NCBI GenBank assembly: GCA_017431785.1
Contig: JAFRKJ010000061.1
Span: forward strand, 1 to 45,872
Reading direction: 5' to 3'
Origin: Bacillota bacterium
GTDB lineage: Bacteria; Bacillota; Clostridia; Peptostreptococcales; Anaerovoracaceae
Length of the DNA stretch: 45,872 nt
Part shown: one piece after another, positions 15,950-23,983 of the stretch
How positions within the stretch are numbered: the stretch's first letter is position 1
How the letters are laid out: each line of letters opens with the position of its first letter
Translations under genes and position numbers: made by a program
The notes under the pieces: generated by a model
Seen by the model: the letters and a program-made list of their open reading frames with translations, nothing else
Told to the model about the DNA's origin: nothing
Database searches by the model: none

Positions 15950-17257
15950 ATGACTAGCTATTATCAGAAAGAAATTGAGACCGCATCCAGAGAAGAGATT
16001 CTCAGAATCCAGAACGAGAAGATCCGGAAGCAGGTCAAACACGTTTACGAAAACGTACCCTATTACAGAAATTTGATGGAAGAAAAGGGGCTGACACCTG
16101 AGGATATCCAAGGTGTTGATGACATAAAAAAACTGCCATTCCTGTCGAAGGCAGACCTGAGAGATGCCTATCCATATGGGCTTCTGGGCGTGGACCTGAA
16201 AGACTGCGTACGCATTCAGTCCACCTCTGGTACAACAGGAAAGCGCGTCGTTGCTTTCTACACGCAGCCTGATGTGGATCTCTGGGAAGAGTGCTGTGCG
16301 AGAGCTATCGTAGCGGCAGGCGGAAACGAAGACGATGTTGTTCAGGTCGCTTATGGATACGGGCTGTTCACGGGCGGCGCCGGCCTTCACGGCGGATCCC
16401 ACAAGGTCGGATGTCTGACGTTGCCGATGTCCTCCGGAAACACAGAGCGCCAGATTCAATTCATGATGGATCTGGATGCAACGATTCTTTGCTGCACGCC
16501 TTCCTATGCGGCATTCATAGGAGAGTCCCTTGCAGAGAGAGGATATAAGCCAGAGGATAATAAGCTCAAGGCAGGCATCTTTGGCGCGGAACCTTGGACA
16601 GAAGAGATGCGCCAGAGTATCCAGAAGAGCCTGGGCATCAAGGCATACGATATCTATGGATTAACGGAAACCAGCGGTCCGGGCGTCGCCTTCGAATGTG
16701 AGGCGCAAAGCGGCATGCACATCAACGAAGACCACTTCTACGCAGAGATCATTGATCCGGATACAGGCGAAGTGTTGCCGGAAGGATCCAAGGGCGAGCT
16801 GGTATTCACAGCTCTTGACAAAGAAGCATTCCCGCTTTTGCGTTATCGTACCCGCGATATATGCGTACTCACCCGTGAGAAATGCCCTTGCGGACGTACC
16901 CACGTGAAGATGAGTAAGCCGATGGGAAGAAGCGATGATATGCTGATCATCCGCGGCGTCAATGTATTCCCTAGCCAGATCGAGACAGTGCTTCTCAACG
17001 AGGGATACACGCCGAATTATCAGATCGAGATCGGACGTAAGAACAATACAGATACGCTGGATATCTATGTTGAAGCGGATCCGGCTAAGGTATCCGATAA
17101 GATAGCTGATATCCAGGATATGGAAAATGGACTTGCATCTGCAATGCGTACTATGCTGGGTATCGGGCCTAAGATCCACCTTGTACCGCCTAAGACGATC
17201 ACAAGGAGTGAGGGTAAGGCTGTCAGAGTTATCGATAATCGTAAACTGCATGATTAA
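15950..17257 (+). CDS. paaK: Phenylacetate (aryl-acetate) CoA ligase
   Basis: This 435-residue AMP-forming ligase activates phenylacetate or similar aryl acids with ATP and CoA. The adenylate-forming signature is STSGTTGKRVV, followed by YGLTETSGPG, YRTRDIC with an adjacent CPCGRTH zinc-like knuckle, and DDMLIIRGVNVFPSQIE in the C-terminal domain. In anaerobes such ligases sit beside indolepyruvate ferredoxin oxidoreductase systems, where aryl-CoA can be reductively carboxylated to arylpyruvate and then aminated to Phe or Tyr. No ior gene is in the window. Immediately followed by an ACT-domain gene, as is usual for this ligase group. Confidence 0.93.
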   Translation: MTSYYQKEIETASREEILRIQNEKIRKQVKHVYENVPYYRNLMEEKGLTPEDIQGVDDIKKLPFLSKADLRDAYPYGLLGVDLKDCVRIQSTSGTTGKRVVAFYTQPDVDLWEECCARAIVAAGGNEDDVVQVAYGYGLFTGGAGLHGGSHKVGCLTLPMSSGNTERQIQFMMDLDATILCCTPSYAAFIGESLAERGYKPEDNKLKAGIFGAEPWTEEMRQSIQKSLGIKAYDIYGLTETSGPGVAFECEAQSGMHINEDHFYAEIIDPDTGEVLPEGSKGELVFTALDKEAFPLLRYRTRDICVLTREKCPCGRTHVKMSKPMGRSDDMLIIRGVNVFPSQIETVLLNEGYTPNYQIEIGRKNNTDTLDIYVEADPAKVSDKIADIQDMENGLASAMRTMLGIGPKIHLVPPKTITRSEGKAVRVIDNRKLHD

Positions 17258-17269
17258 GGAGGAACGGAA

Positions 17270-17674
17270 ATGGCTATTACACAATTATCAATATTTCTTG
17301 AAAACAAACCGGGAACGCTGCACGAGACTGTAAAGCGTATTTCGGAGGCTGGTGTCAATATCCGCGCAATGACCATTGCGGAAGTACGAGACTTCGGCAT
17401 ATTGAGAATCATCGTATCGGATGTAGAAAAAGCCATGTCAGTTCTGCAGGACGATCATATTATTACAACAACAGAAGTTGTCTCAGCAGTCATGGAAGAT
17501 AAGGCAGGAGCGCTCTATGATATCCTTCAGGCGCTCGAATCAGCCAATGTAAACATTGAATACATGTATGCATATACTGGTGAGGTCACCGGAAGTGCAA
17601 ATGTTGTATTCCGTGTTGATGACATTGAAGGGGCTGAAGCGAAGCTGAAAGAGGCAGGCGTGCAGGTACTGTAG
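17270..17674 (+). CDS. Tandem ACT-domain amino-acid-binding protein
   Basis: The 134-residue protein consists of two ACT domains. The first begins QLSIFLENKPGTLHETVKRI with GVNIRAMTI; the second has MEDKAGALYDILQALESANVNIEYMYAY. No catalytic domain is present. ACT pairs bind amino acids and often sit downstream of phenylacetate-CoA ligase genes, where they probably sense the aromatic product. AAGGAGG precedes the ATG, 12 bases after paaK, so the two are co-transcribed. Confidence 0.93.
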   Translation: MAITQLSIFLENKPGTLHETVKRISEAGVNIRAMTIAEVRDFGILRIIVSDVEKAMSVLQDDHIITTTEVVSAVMEDKAGALYDILQALESANVNIEYMYAYTGEVTGSANVVFRVDDIEGAEAKLKEAGVQVL

Positions 17675-17678
17675 GAGT

Positions 17679-17896
17679 TTTACTGCAGTGGAGACCGGCG
17701 GACGCAGCACGGCTGGGTCCTCGTCGCAGACAACTGCATAAACTTGTTCATATGAAACAGAACGTCAGGCAAACTCGCAGCAAATGCTGCTCAGACATGC
17801 CTGACGTTTTTCTGTTTCTTTGATTCACTTCGTTTGCAGTTGTTTCTGCTCCTGCGGAAAAGCCGTGCTGCGTCCGCCGGTCTCCGTTGCAGCAAA
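17679..17896. repeat. 218-base nested inverted repeat
   Basis: Two 25-base arms are perfect reverse complements (17690-17714 and 17861-17885). Outside them the pairing continues imperfectly to about 17679 and 17896. Inside are a second block (CAACTGCA at 17731-17738 with TGCAGTTG at 17835-17842) and a third perfect block (17755-17771 with 17798-17817, three-base bulge). The transcript on either strand would fold into one long hairpin. It holds no gene. It may be a MITE-like element, a structured RNA or an oversized two-way terminator between the converging ACT and hypA genes. Confidence 0.88.
17761..17812 (+). terminator. Terminator inside the inverted repeat
   Basis: AACGTCAGGCA (17761-17771) pairs with TGCCTGACGTT (17798-17808) and is followed by a T-rich run. 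It is suited to end the SSS-paaK-ACT transcript and is embedded in the longer inverted repeat. Confidence 0.75.
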
Positions 17897-17904
17897 TATC
17901 TACA

Positions 17905-18246
17905 TTACTCGATTTCTATTGTGTCGATATAGAACTCGCTGCCGACTTCGGATTTTTCACCCTGGCCGCCGCAGTAAGGGCATTCAAAGGTGAAAGGCTG
18001 TTTTTTGAACAGTTTGCCGCATTTGGTGCATCGGAGTTTCGGTTCAACTTTGACGAATTCAAGAGAAGCGCCCTCGCAGAGGGTGCCTTCTGCGATAATA
18101 CCGAAGTAGGTCTGGATGGCTTCCCCGACATAACCGGAGTAGTCACCGATGACCATGTTGACTTTGTGAACGCGTCTGCCGTTGTTTTCACGGCAGAACC
18201 GAGCGGCTGTTTTTACGATCTGTTCTGTGATTGGTAGTTCATGCAT
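17905..18246 (-). CDS. hypA: Hydrogenase nickel chaperone HypA
   Basis: HypA delivers nickel to the [NiFe]-hydrogenase large subunit. The 113-residue protein begins MHEL, with the nickel-binding His2, and has two zinc-binding pairs, CTKCGK and CPYCGG. It stands alone, away from hypCDE and hypF, and no hypB is in the window. There is no Shine-Dalgarno sequence; a TATAAT ends six bases before the ATG. Confidence 0.95.
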   Translation of the reverse strand: MHELPITEQIVKTAARFCRENNGRRVHKVNMVIGDYSGYVGEAIQTYFGIIAEGTLCEGASLEFVKVEPKLRCTKCGKLFKKQPFTFECPYCGGQGEKSEVGSEFYIDTIEIE

Positions 18247-18252
18247 AACAAT

Positions 18253-18261
18253 ATTATATCA
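18253..18261 (-). promoter_or_regulatory. Extended -10 promoter of hypA
   Basis: On the minus strand TGATATAAT with TATAAT at 18258-18253. The seventh base after it is the A of the hypA ATG (18246), so a leaderless message is predicted. It lies back to back with the NSS transporter promoter. Confidence 0.65.
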
Positions 18262-18270
18262 CAGAAACCA

Positions 18271-18299
18271 TTGACACACACTTGTGGAATCAGTATAAT
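18271..18299 (+). promoter_or_regulatory. Consensus sigma-A promoter of the NSS transporter
   Basis: TTGACA (18271-18276), 17 bases, TATAAT (18294-18299): a perfect match to consensus. The leader contains a small hairpin (TTGTG and CACAA around six T, 18316-18331) before the ribosome site. Confidence 0.92.
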
Positions 18300-18368
18300 A
18301 TTTGAGTTCATTATATTGTGTTTTTTCACAAATCGGTATTATTATTTTTTAGAGAGGAAGTGTTTAAT

Positions 18369-19859
18369 TTGAGAGCACAATGGAACAGCAAACTAGGTTT
18401 CATACTCGCTGCTATCGGTTCCGCGGTAGGTCTTGGTAATCTGTGGAGATTCCCATATATCGCAGCAACCAACGGTGGTGGCGCATTCATTTTCCCGTAC
18501 CTGTTTGCCATTCTCACAGCTGGTATTCCTATCCTTATCCTGGAATACACATTAGGGAAAACCTACAGATCAGGTGCTCCTGGTACACTGGCAAGAATCA
18601 ACACGAAGTTTGAGTTCCTCGGCTGGTTCCAGGTATTGATTTCATTCCTGATCACCGTTTATTATTTCGCAATCGTTGTATGGGTACTCTGCTACATCGG
18701 CAAGGCGTTCGGCTGTACCTGGGGCGATGACACGGCCGGTGCGTTCTACGGTATGCTGCAGATCACTGACAGCATCACGCAGGTCGGCGGCATCAACGTA
18801 GGTCTGCTCGCGCCGTTCTTCATCGTATGGATCGTGGTGGCAGCCATCATGTACGGCGGCATCAACAAAGGTATCGACATCGCGTGTAAGATCTGCCTGC
18901 CGATCCTGCTGCTCTGCGTCGTGGTCATCTTCTTCAGAGGTATCACACTGCCGGGCGCGATTGATGGTATCGCTTACATGTTCACACCGGATTGGTCCGC
19001 AATTGCCAAGCCGGATGTATGGGTTGCGGCTTATGGCCAGGTATTCTTCAGCTTGTCCATCGCCTTCGCGATCATGATCAGCTACTCTTCATACCTGCCT
19101 AAGGAAGAAGACGTTGTCAACACCGCGTTCCTGACCGCGTGCACGAACCACGGATTCGAGATCTTCGCCGGCATCGGCATCTTCTCCATCATCGGTTACA
19201 TGGCGTACGCGCAGAACTGCGGCGTGGAAGACGTTGCGGCAGCAGGCGTTGGCCTCGCATTCGTCGTATTCCCGACCGCGATCAGCACGCTTCCTGCACT
19301 GAATTCACTGTTCGGAGTCCTGTTCTTCGTATCATTGTTCACAGCAGGTATCACATCGCTGATCTCCATCATCCAGGCAGTTATCACAGGCGTACAGGAC
19401 AAGTGGGAAATGTCTCATACAAAGGCAGTTACAACAGTTCTGGTTCCTGCCTTCATCGTATCATTCCTGTTTGTCACGAAAGCAGGTCTGTACTTCCTGG
19501 ATCTGGCAGACTACGTTGCCAACAACATCGGCATCGTAGCCAGCGGCGTTATCGAAGTTGTCCTGATTGGATGGTTCTTCAAGCCTGAAAAGATCAGAGC
19601 AGCTGCTAACGAGTACTCCAACTTCAGCATCGGCAAGTGGTGGATATGGTGTCTGAAGATCGTCACTGTAATCGTACTCGGCTACACGACGATTTCCAAC
19701 CTGATTACTTACTTCAGAGATGGATATGATGTATATCCGCTTTGGATCGGCGTCATCTTCATTCTGTTCCTGGTAATCGGCACATTCGTTTTGACTATGG
19801 CAAAGGGCAAGTCGAGCTTCTACAAGAAGCCGGATGATGCTCCTGGATATGATGACTAA
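18369..19859 (+). CDS. Sodium-dependent amino-acid transporter (NSS family)
   Basis: A 496-residue protein with about 12 hydrophobic helices. The start region RAQWNSKLGFILAAIGSAVG and GLGNLWRFPYIAATNGGGAF is the family hallmark, covering the Na+ and substrate sites of helix 1. Later features are FSLSIAFAIMISYSSYL and SLISIIQA. Prokaryotic members import amino acids such as Trp, Tyr, Met or Ala. The start chosen is TTG 18369, led by AGAGGAAG and matching where homologs begin; the frame runs on upstream to 18318 without support. The following small gene supports a two-component importer. Confidence 0.93.
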   Translation: MRAQWNSKLGFILAAIGSAVGLGNLWRFPYIAATNGGGAFIFPYLFAILTAGIPILILEYTLGKTYRSGAPGTLARINTKFEFLGWFQVLISFLITVYYFAIVVWVLCYIGKAFGCTWGDDTAGAFYGMLQITDSITQVGGINVGLLAPFFIVWIVVAAIMYGGINKGIDIACKICLPILLLCVVVIFFRGITLPGAIDGIAYMFTPDWSAIAKPDVWVAAYGQVFFSLSIAFAIMISYSSYLPKEEDVVNTAFLTACTNHGFEIFAGIGIFSIIGYMAYAQNCGVEDVAAAGVGLAFVVFPTAISTLPALNSLFGVLFFVSLFTAGITSLISIIQAVITGVQDKWEMSHTKAVTTVLVPAFIVSFLFVTKAGLYFLDLADYVANNIGIVASGVIEVVLIGWFFKPEKIRAAANEYSNFSIGKWWIWCLKIVTVIVLGYTTISNLITYFRDGYDVYPLWIGVIFILFLVIGTFVLTMAKGKSSFYKKPDDAPGYDD

Positions 19860-19874
19860 GAAGGAGGTAACACA

Positions 19875-20111
19875 ATGAGCGCAAGTGCAATCGTAATGAT
19901 GCTGATCGCATGCATCGGACTGTGGGGCGGTATTGCTGTTTCTCTCGTCATCATGATGAAGAGCAACAGAAAGAAGGCCGAAGCCGCTAACATTGCTGGG
20001 GAGTCACTTACCAAGGAATGGTCAGAAGCGGAAATGCTTCCGGATCAAGATGAACTCAAAAGAGAGAGACTTGAAAAAGAGCTGGAAAAATTGAACCAGA
20101 AGAAGAACTAA
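19875..20111 (+). CDS. NSS transporter small subunit, MetS-like
   Basis: A 78-residue protein with one N-terminal membrane helix (about residues 4-28) and a charged, coiled-coil-like tail rich in Lys and Glu. It resembles the MetS small subunit that pairs with the NSS transporter MetP for Met/Ala uptake in Corynebacterium. AAGGAGG precedes ATG 19875, 15 bases after the transporter. Confidence 0.85.
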   Translation: MSASAIVMMLIACIGLWGGIAVSLVIMMKSNRKKAEAANIAGESLTKEWSEAEMLPDQDELKRERLEKELEKLNQKKN

Positions 20112-20128
20112 CAGGTCAATGAGTAATG

Positions 20129-20168
20129 AAAGACTGACGCGCTTCTATTGTTGCGTCAGTCTTTTTTT
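20129..20168 (+). terminator. Terminator of the NSS operon
   Basis: AAAGACTGACGC (20129-20140) pairs perfectly with GCGTCAGTCTTT (20153-20164), followed by further T residues. Confidence 0.93.
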
Positions 20169-20203
20169 ATTCTTTTGCTGAACGGCCAACCGGAAGGTCT
20201 GCC

Positions 20204-20232
20204 TTTACGAACCTGCGGAAAAGTGTTAGAAT
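20204..20232 (+). promoter_or_regulatory. Probable promoter of ybaK-hypCDE
   Basis: TTTACG (20204-20209), 17 bases and TAGAAT (20227-20232), 22 bases before the ybaK ATG, which has its own GGAGG. Confidence 0.6.
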
Positions 20233-20254
20233 GCGCTATGTATGGAGGTAACAA

Positions 20255-20743
20255 ATGGCAATCGAAAAAGTAAGAGAATATTTCCGTCAGTTCGGAATGG
20301 AAGACAGAGTGATGGAGTTTGATGTTTCCAGCGCTACCGTTGATTTGGCAGCAGAAGCAGTCGGCGTAGAAGGCGCGCGTATCTGCAAGACCATGTCATT
20401 CCTCAAGCCAAATGGGGAAGGTGCCATTCTCGTGCAGATGGCAGGTGATGGAAGAATCAACAACAGAAAGTTCAAGGATCAGTTCGGGTTCAAAGCGAAG
20501 ATGCTGAAACCGGACGAAGTGTTGGAATACACAGGTCACGCCATCGGAGGCGTTTGTGCCTTTGCAATAGAGCGTGATGATGTGGATGTGTACTGTGACG
20601 AGACGCTGAAACGGTTTGAAACAGTATTTCCTGCCTGCGGATCTGACAACAGCGCCATCGAGCTGACCTGCGATGAAATATACAAGTATTCCAACGCGAT
20701 CGGCTGGGTGGACATCTGCAAGCTGCCGGAAGAGGAGGCGTAG
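20255..20743 (+). CDS. YbaK/EbsC-type aminoacyl-tRNA deacylase
   Basis: The 162-residue protein fits the YbaK/prolyl-tRNA editing domain: the conserved Lys in ICKTMSFL, a GDGRINNRKFK segment and the GHAIGGVCAFAI loop. Members hydrolyse mischarged tRNAs such as Cys-tRNA-Pro or Ala-tRNA-Pro. It is the first gene of a run with hypC, three bases away; the link to hydrogenase maturation is probably only transcriptional. Confidence 0.88.
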   Translation: MAIEKVREYFRQFGMEDRVMEFDVSSATVDLAAEAVGVEGARICKTMSFLKPNGEGAILVQMAGDGRINNRKFKDQFGFKAKMLKPDEVLEYTGHAIGGVCAFAIERDDVDVYCDETLKRFETVFPACGSDNSAIELTCDEIYKYSNAIGWVDICKLPEEEA

Positions 20744-20746
20744 ATT

Positions 20747-20962
20747 ATGTGCGTTGCAATCCCCGGAAGAGTCGCTGAAATAAACGGAAGTACAGCCAAG
20801 GTGGACTTCAACGGAAACCTTGTTAACGTAAATATCGGACTGGTGGAGCCTAAGATCGACCAGTACGTTCTGGTGCACGCAGGATGCGCCATTGAAGTCA
20901 TGGAGAAGGAACAGGCTCAGGAGATCATCGATCTCTTTGCCGATCTGGAGGCGATGGCGTGA
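20747..20962 (+). CDS. hypC: Hydrogenase maturation chaperone HypC
   Basis: A 71-residue protein beginning MCVAIPGRV. The conserved Cys2 holds the Fe(CN)2CO precursor that HypC carries with HypD to the hydrogenase large subunit. HAGCAIEVM is also typical. GAGGAGG lies before the ATG. It overlaps hypD by one base (TGATG). Confidence 0.95.
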   Translation: MCVAIPGRVAEINGSTAKVDFNGNLVNVNIGLVEPKIDQYVLVHAGCAIEVMEKEQAQEIIDLFADLEAMA

Positions 20963-22023
20963 TGGAAATCACACAGGTAATTGAGTATCTCAAAAATTAT
21001 GACGGAAGACAGCTTAAGCTGATGGAAGTTTGCGGCACTCACACTGCCGCAATTTTTAAGAACGGTATCCGGGATCTGATCTCGCCGAAGATCAAACTGA
21101 TATCGGGTCCGGGCTGTCCGGTATGCGTGACGCCGACCGCCTTTATCGACAAATGCGTTGCCTATGCAAAGGCACCAAACTGCGAACTGCTGACCTTTGG
21201 TGATATGATGAAAGTGCCGGGGACAGCAGGCAGTCTTTCAGAGAATAAAGCGGCAGGAGAAGATGGTGCGAAGGCAAACATCACCATCATGTACTCACCG
21301 CTGGAAGCCATTGAAAAGGCGAAGGCAAATCCGGAAATCACCTATGCTGTTGCAGCAGTAGGATTTGAAACCACAGCGCCAACTTATGCCCTGCTGGTCA
21401 AAGAGGCGGCCAGACAGGGTGTTGAAAACATCAGGCTTGTAACAGCGCTGAAGACAGCAATACCGGCATTGAAATGGATCTGTGAGAATCAGAATGATAT
21501 CGATGGATTCATCTGTCCGGGACATGTCAGTGTCATCACAGGAATCCATGTATATGATCAGCTGGCGTCGGACTATCATAAACCATTCGTTGTCTCTGGC
21601 TTTGAAGCGGAGCACATTCTCGCAGCAATTTACAGAATCGTGAAGCAGATCGAAGCGGGAGAGGGATGTGTAGAAAACATGTACCCGAACGCGGTGAAAG
21701 AGGATGGCAACCCGAAAGCGCTGCAGGCGATCGAAGAAGTGTTCGCACCTGGAACTGCTGTCTGGAGGGGGCTTGGCCCTATCGATGGTTCAGGACTCTA
21801 TCTGAAGGATGAGTATGAGGTCTATGACGGCGGAAGCCGCGGGCTCGATGATGATATGGAACTTCCGGAAGGCTGCAGATGTGGCGATGTTATCACCGGC
21901 AGAATCAATCCGGACCAGTGTCCGATGTTTGCAGGAGGAAACTGTACTCCAATGGCTCCATTTGGACCGTGTATGGTTTCCAGCGAAGGATCCTGCGGAA
22001 TCTGGTACAGAAACAAACACTAA
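20962..22023 (+). CDS. hypD: Hydrogenase maturation protein HypD
   Basis: The 353-residue iron-sulfur protein assembles the Fe(CN)2CO unit with HypC and HypE. Motifs include MEVCGTHT, SGPGCPVCVTP, GFETTAPTYA, GHVSVI and the C-terminal Cys cluster with CGDVITG, CPMF, GNCTPM and GPCMVSSEGSC. ATG 20962 overlaps the hypC stop. Confidence 0.96.
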   Translation: MEITQVIEYLKNYDGRQLKLMEVCGTHTAAIFKNGIRDLISPKIKLISGPGCPVCVTPTAFIDKCVAYAKAPNCELLTFGDMMKVPGTAGSLSENKAAGEDGAKANITIMYSPLEAIEKAKANPEITYAVAAVGFETTAPTYALLVKEAARQGVENIRLVTALKTAIPALKWICENQNDIDGFICPGHVSVITGIHVYDQLASDYHKPFVVSGFEAEHILAAIYRIVKQIEAGEGCVENMYPNAVKEDGNPKALQAIEEVFAPGTAVWRGLGPIDGSGLYLKDEYEVYDGGSRGLDDDMELPEGCRCGDVITGRINPDQCPMFAGGNCTPMAPFGPCMVSSEGSCGIWYRNKH

Positions 22024-22039
22024 CAATCGGAGGCAAGTA

Positions 22040-23020
22040 ATGAAAATCACAATGGCGCATGGCAGCGGCGGAAAGTCCTCTGCCCAGCTCATGAAAGATA
22101 TATTCGGAAAGCATTTCAGCAACGATGTGCTGAACAAGATGGAAGATGCAGCAGTGCTGGATATCCCGGGACGAATTGCATGCAGCACGGATTCATTTGT
22201 TGTGACACCGTTGGTATTCAAGGGCGGCGACATCGGCAAACTCTGTGTTTGCGGTACCGTAAATGATCTTCTGATGATGGGAGCGCAGCCGAAGTATCTG
22301 ACATGCGGATTCATCATGGAAGAGGGGCTCGATACAGAACTGCTGGATCAGCTTGTCGCATCCATGGCAGCCCAGGCAAAGGAAGCCGGCGTCATCATCG
22401 CAGCAGGAGATACCAAGGTCGTTGAAGGGAACGGCGGTCTCTATATCAATACGACAGGAATCGGTCTGATTCCGGAAGGTCGCGATGTGAGCAGCGCAAA
22501 CTGCAGAGAAGGGGATGTGATTCTCTGTTCCGGAAATCTGGGTGATCACCATGCGTGTATTCTGAGTCACAGAATGGAGATCGAAAATGATATCGTCAGC
22601 GACTGTGCGGCTTTGAATGATGTGGTCGGCGCACTGTTTGACGCGGGAATAGCAGTCAGGACCATGCGCGATGTGACGCGCGGGGGCCTTGGCACAGTCA
22701 TCAATGAAATCGCTGAGAGTTCATCCTGTAAAATCGAACTTGAGGAAGAAGCAATCCCTGTCAGTCCTCAGGTGAAGGGTTTCTCAGATATCTTAGGACT
22801 TGATCCGCTCTACATGGGTAACGAAGGAAAGATGATTGCGGTAGTTCCGGAAGAACAGGCAGAAGCGGCCATTGCCGCCATGCGTTCCACCGAACACGGG
22901 AAAGACGCAGCCCTGATTGGGCGCGTTCTCGATGGGGAAGGGGCATTCATCAAGACACATCTGGGTGCGACACGCAGATTTGATGTGCTCTATGGAGAAG
23001 GTCTGCCGAGAATTTGTTGA
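22040..23020 (+). CDS. hypE: Hydrogenase maturation protein HypE
   Basis: HypE dehydrates the carbamoyl group received from HypF to a thiocyanate on its C-terminal Cys. The 326-residue PurM-like protein begins ITMAHGSGGKSS, contains DSFVVTPLVFKGGDIG, AAGDTKVVE and MRDVTRGGLGTVINEIA, and ends LPRIC with the modified Cys last. CGGAGG precedes ATG 22040, 16 bases after hypD; the longer frame from 21809 lies within hypD and is rejected. Confidence 0.96.
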   Translation: MKITMAHGSGGKSSAQLMKDIFGKHFSNDVLNKMEDAAVLDIPGRIACSTDSFVVTPLVFKGGDIGKLCVCGTVNDLLMMGAQPKYLTCGFIMEEGLDTELLDQLVASMAAQAKEAGVIIAAGDTKVVEGNGGLYINTTGIGLIPEGRDVSSANCREGDVILCSGNLGDHHACILSHRMEIENDIVSDCAALNDVVGALFDAGIAVRTMRDVTRGGLGTVINEIAESSSCKIELEEEAIPVSPQVKGFSDILGLDPLYMGNEGKMIAVVPEEQAEAAIAAMRSTEHGKDAALIGRVLDGEGAFIKTHLGATRRFDVLYGEGLPRIC

Positions 23021-23039
23021 CGTAACGCTTGCCGGCGAA

Positions 23040-23222
23040 TCAGAACCGGCGCATGTTCATCAGACCGATGAGCGCTAGGATGATGCCGATGATCATGCAG
23101 GCATAGGCGCTCATTTCAGAGTGTCCAGGAAAGTACCCGGTCTTGTAAGAGATACCGATGATAGTGATCATCATTCCGCCGCCGGCTAACAGTATATATG
23201 CAAGTCTTTTTCCGTAATTCAT
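23040..23222 (-). CDS. Small two-helix membrane protein
   Basis: A 60-residue hydrophobic protein with helices at about residues 7-24 and 37-55. No family is recognised. AAGGAG precedes ATG 23222, which is better than the upstream ATG at 23261. It lies downstream of deoC on the same strand with a 56-base gap, so probably shares its transcript. Confidence 0.7.
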   Translation of the reverse strand: MNYGKRLAYILLAGGGMMITIIGISYKTGYFPGHSEMSAYACMIIGIILALIGLMNMRRF

Positions 23223-23278
23223 AATAATCTCCTTCAATGATGAATCGCTGCGTCGAATCAATGGATCGCTGCGTCAGT

Positions 23279-23950
23279 TTATTTGGTCTGCCCGTATGCA
23301 GCAAGGATCGCTGCAGTCGCGCTGCAGCCAAGCCGGTCAGCGCCAGCGTCAATCATGGCGCGCGCATCATCTAAGGTACGAATACCGCCGGAGGCTTTGA
23401 CCTTGAGGTCATCGCCGACGGTTTTTTTCATGAGTTCAACAGCGTGGACTGTTGCACCTCCACTGGAAAAACCGGTGGAGGTTTTCACAAAATCAGCGCC
23501 GGCATTTCGAGCAGATTCACATGCATGGATGATTTCGTCATCAGTCAGAAGGCAGGTTTCAATGATCAGTTTCAGAATAACGCTGCTTTCATGGCACATC
23601 TCAGCGATGGTATATACTTCATCTTCGATATAAGCCCAGTTTCCTGTCTTTGCATTGCCGATGTTCATGACCAGGTCGATTTCATCGGCGCCGTCTTCGA
23701 GAGCCAACTGCACTTCGTACGCTTTGGCGTTTGTCGACATGGCGCCAAGAGGGAAACCTGCAACGGCGGCGACTTTTACGTCGGATCCTGCCGCGTCGAT
23801 AAAGCGGCGGACGGAGCGCACATGACATCCGTTCACGCAGACAGCGGCAGTGTCGAGAGCGACAGACTCGCTGACGACCTTGAGGATATCCTGGGGTGTC
23901 GCATCGGGTTTTAACAGAGTGTGGTCGAAATATTTGCTGAATTTATTCAT
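23279..23950 (-). CDS. deoC: Deoxyribose-phosphate aldolase
   Basis: The 223-residue TIM-barrel enzyme cleaves 2-deoxyribose-5-phosphate to glyceraldehyde-3-phosphate and acetaldehyde in deoxynucleoside salvage. Motifs: FDHTLLKPDAT, CVNGCHV, EIDLVMNIG, the Schiff-base Lys in ADFVKTSTGFSSGGAT, and VKASGGIRT. AGGAGG precedes ATG 23950; the longer frame to 24010 crosses the promoter. Confidence 0.96.
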   Translation of the reverse strand: MNKFSKYFDHTLLKPDATPQDILKVVSESVALDTAAVCVNGCHVRSVRRFIDAAGSDVKVAAVAGFPLGAMSTNAKAYEVQLALEDGADEIDLVMNIGNAKTGNWAYIEDEVYTIAEMCHESSVILKLIIETCLLTDDEIIHACESARNAGADFVKTSTGFSSGGATVHAVELMKKTVGDDLKVKASGGIRTLDDARAMIDAGADRLGCSATAAILAAYGQTK

Positions 23951-23968
23951 GGTAACAGTTGCCTCCTG

Positions 23969-23983
23969 TGGTACAATTGTATC
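23969..23983. promoter_or_regulatory. Symmetric divergent promoter for deoC and the GNAT gene
   Basis: The palindrome TACAATTGTA (23972-23981) contains a -10 box on both strands. Each has a TGN extension: TGGTACAAT on plus and TGATACAAT on minus. The plus promoter would start on the GNAT ATG at 23984, and the minus one just before the deoC ribosome site. Confidence 0.6.

Noticed and set aside
23232-23278. Imperfect direct repeat of ATCGCTGCGTC between deoC and the small membrane gene
   Set aside because: Two short copies only, no clear structure; may be chance.
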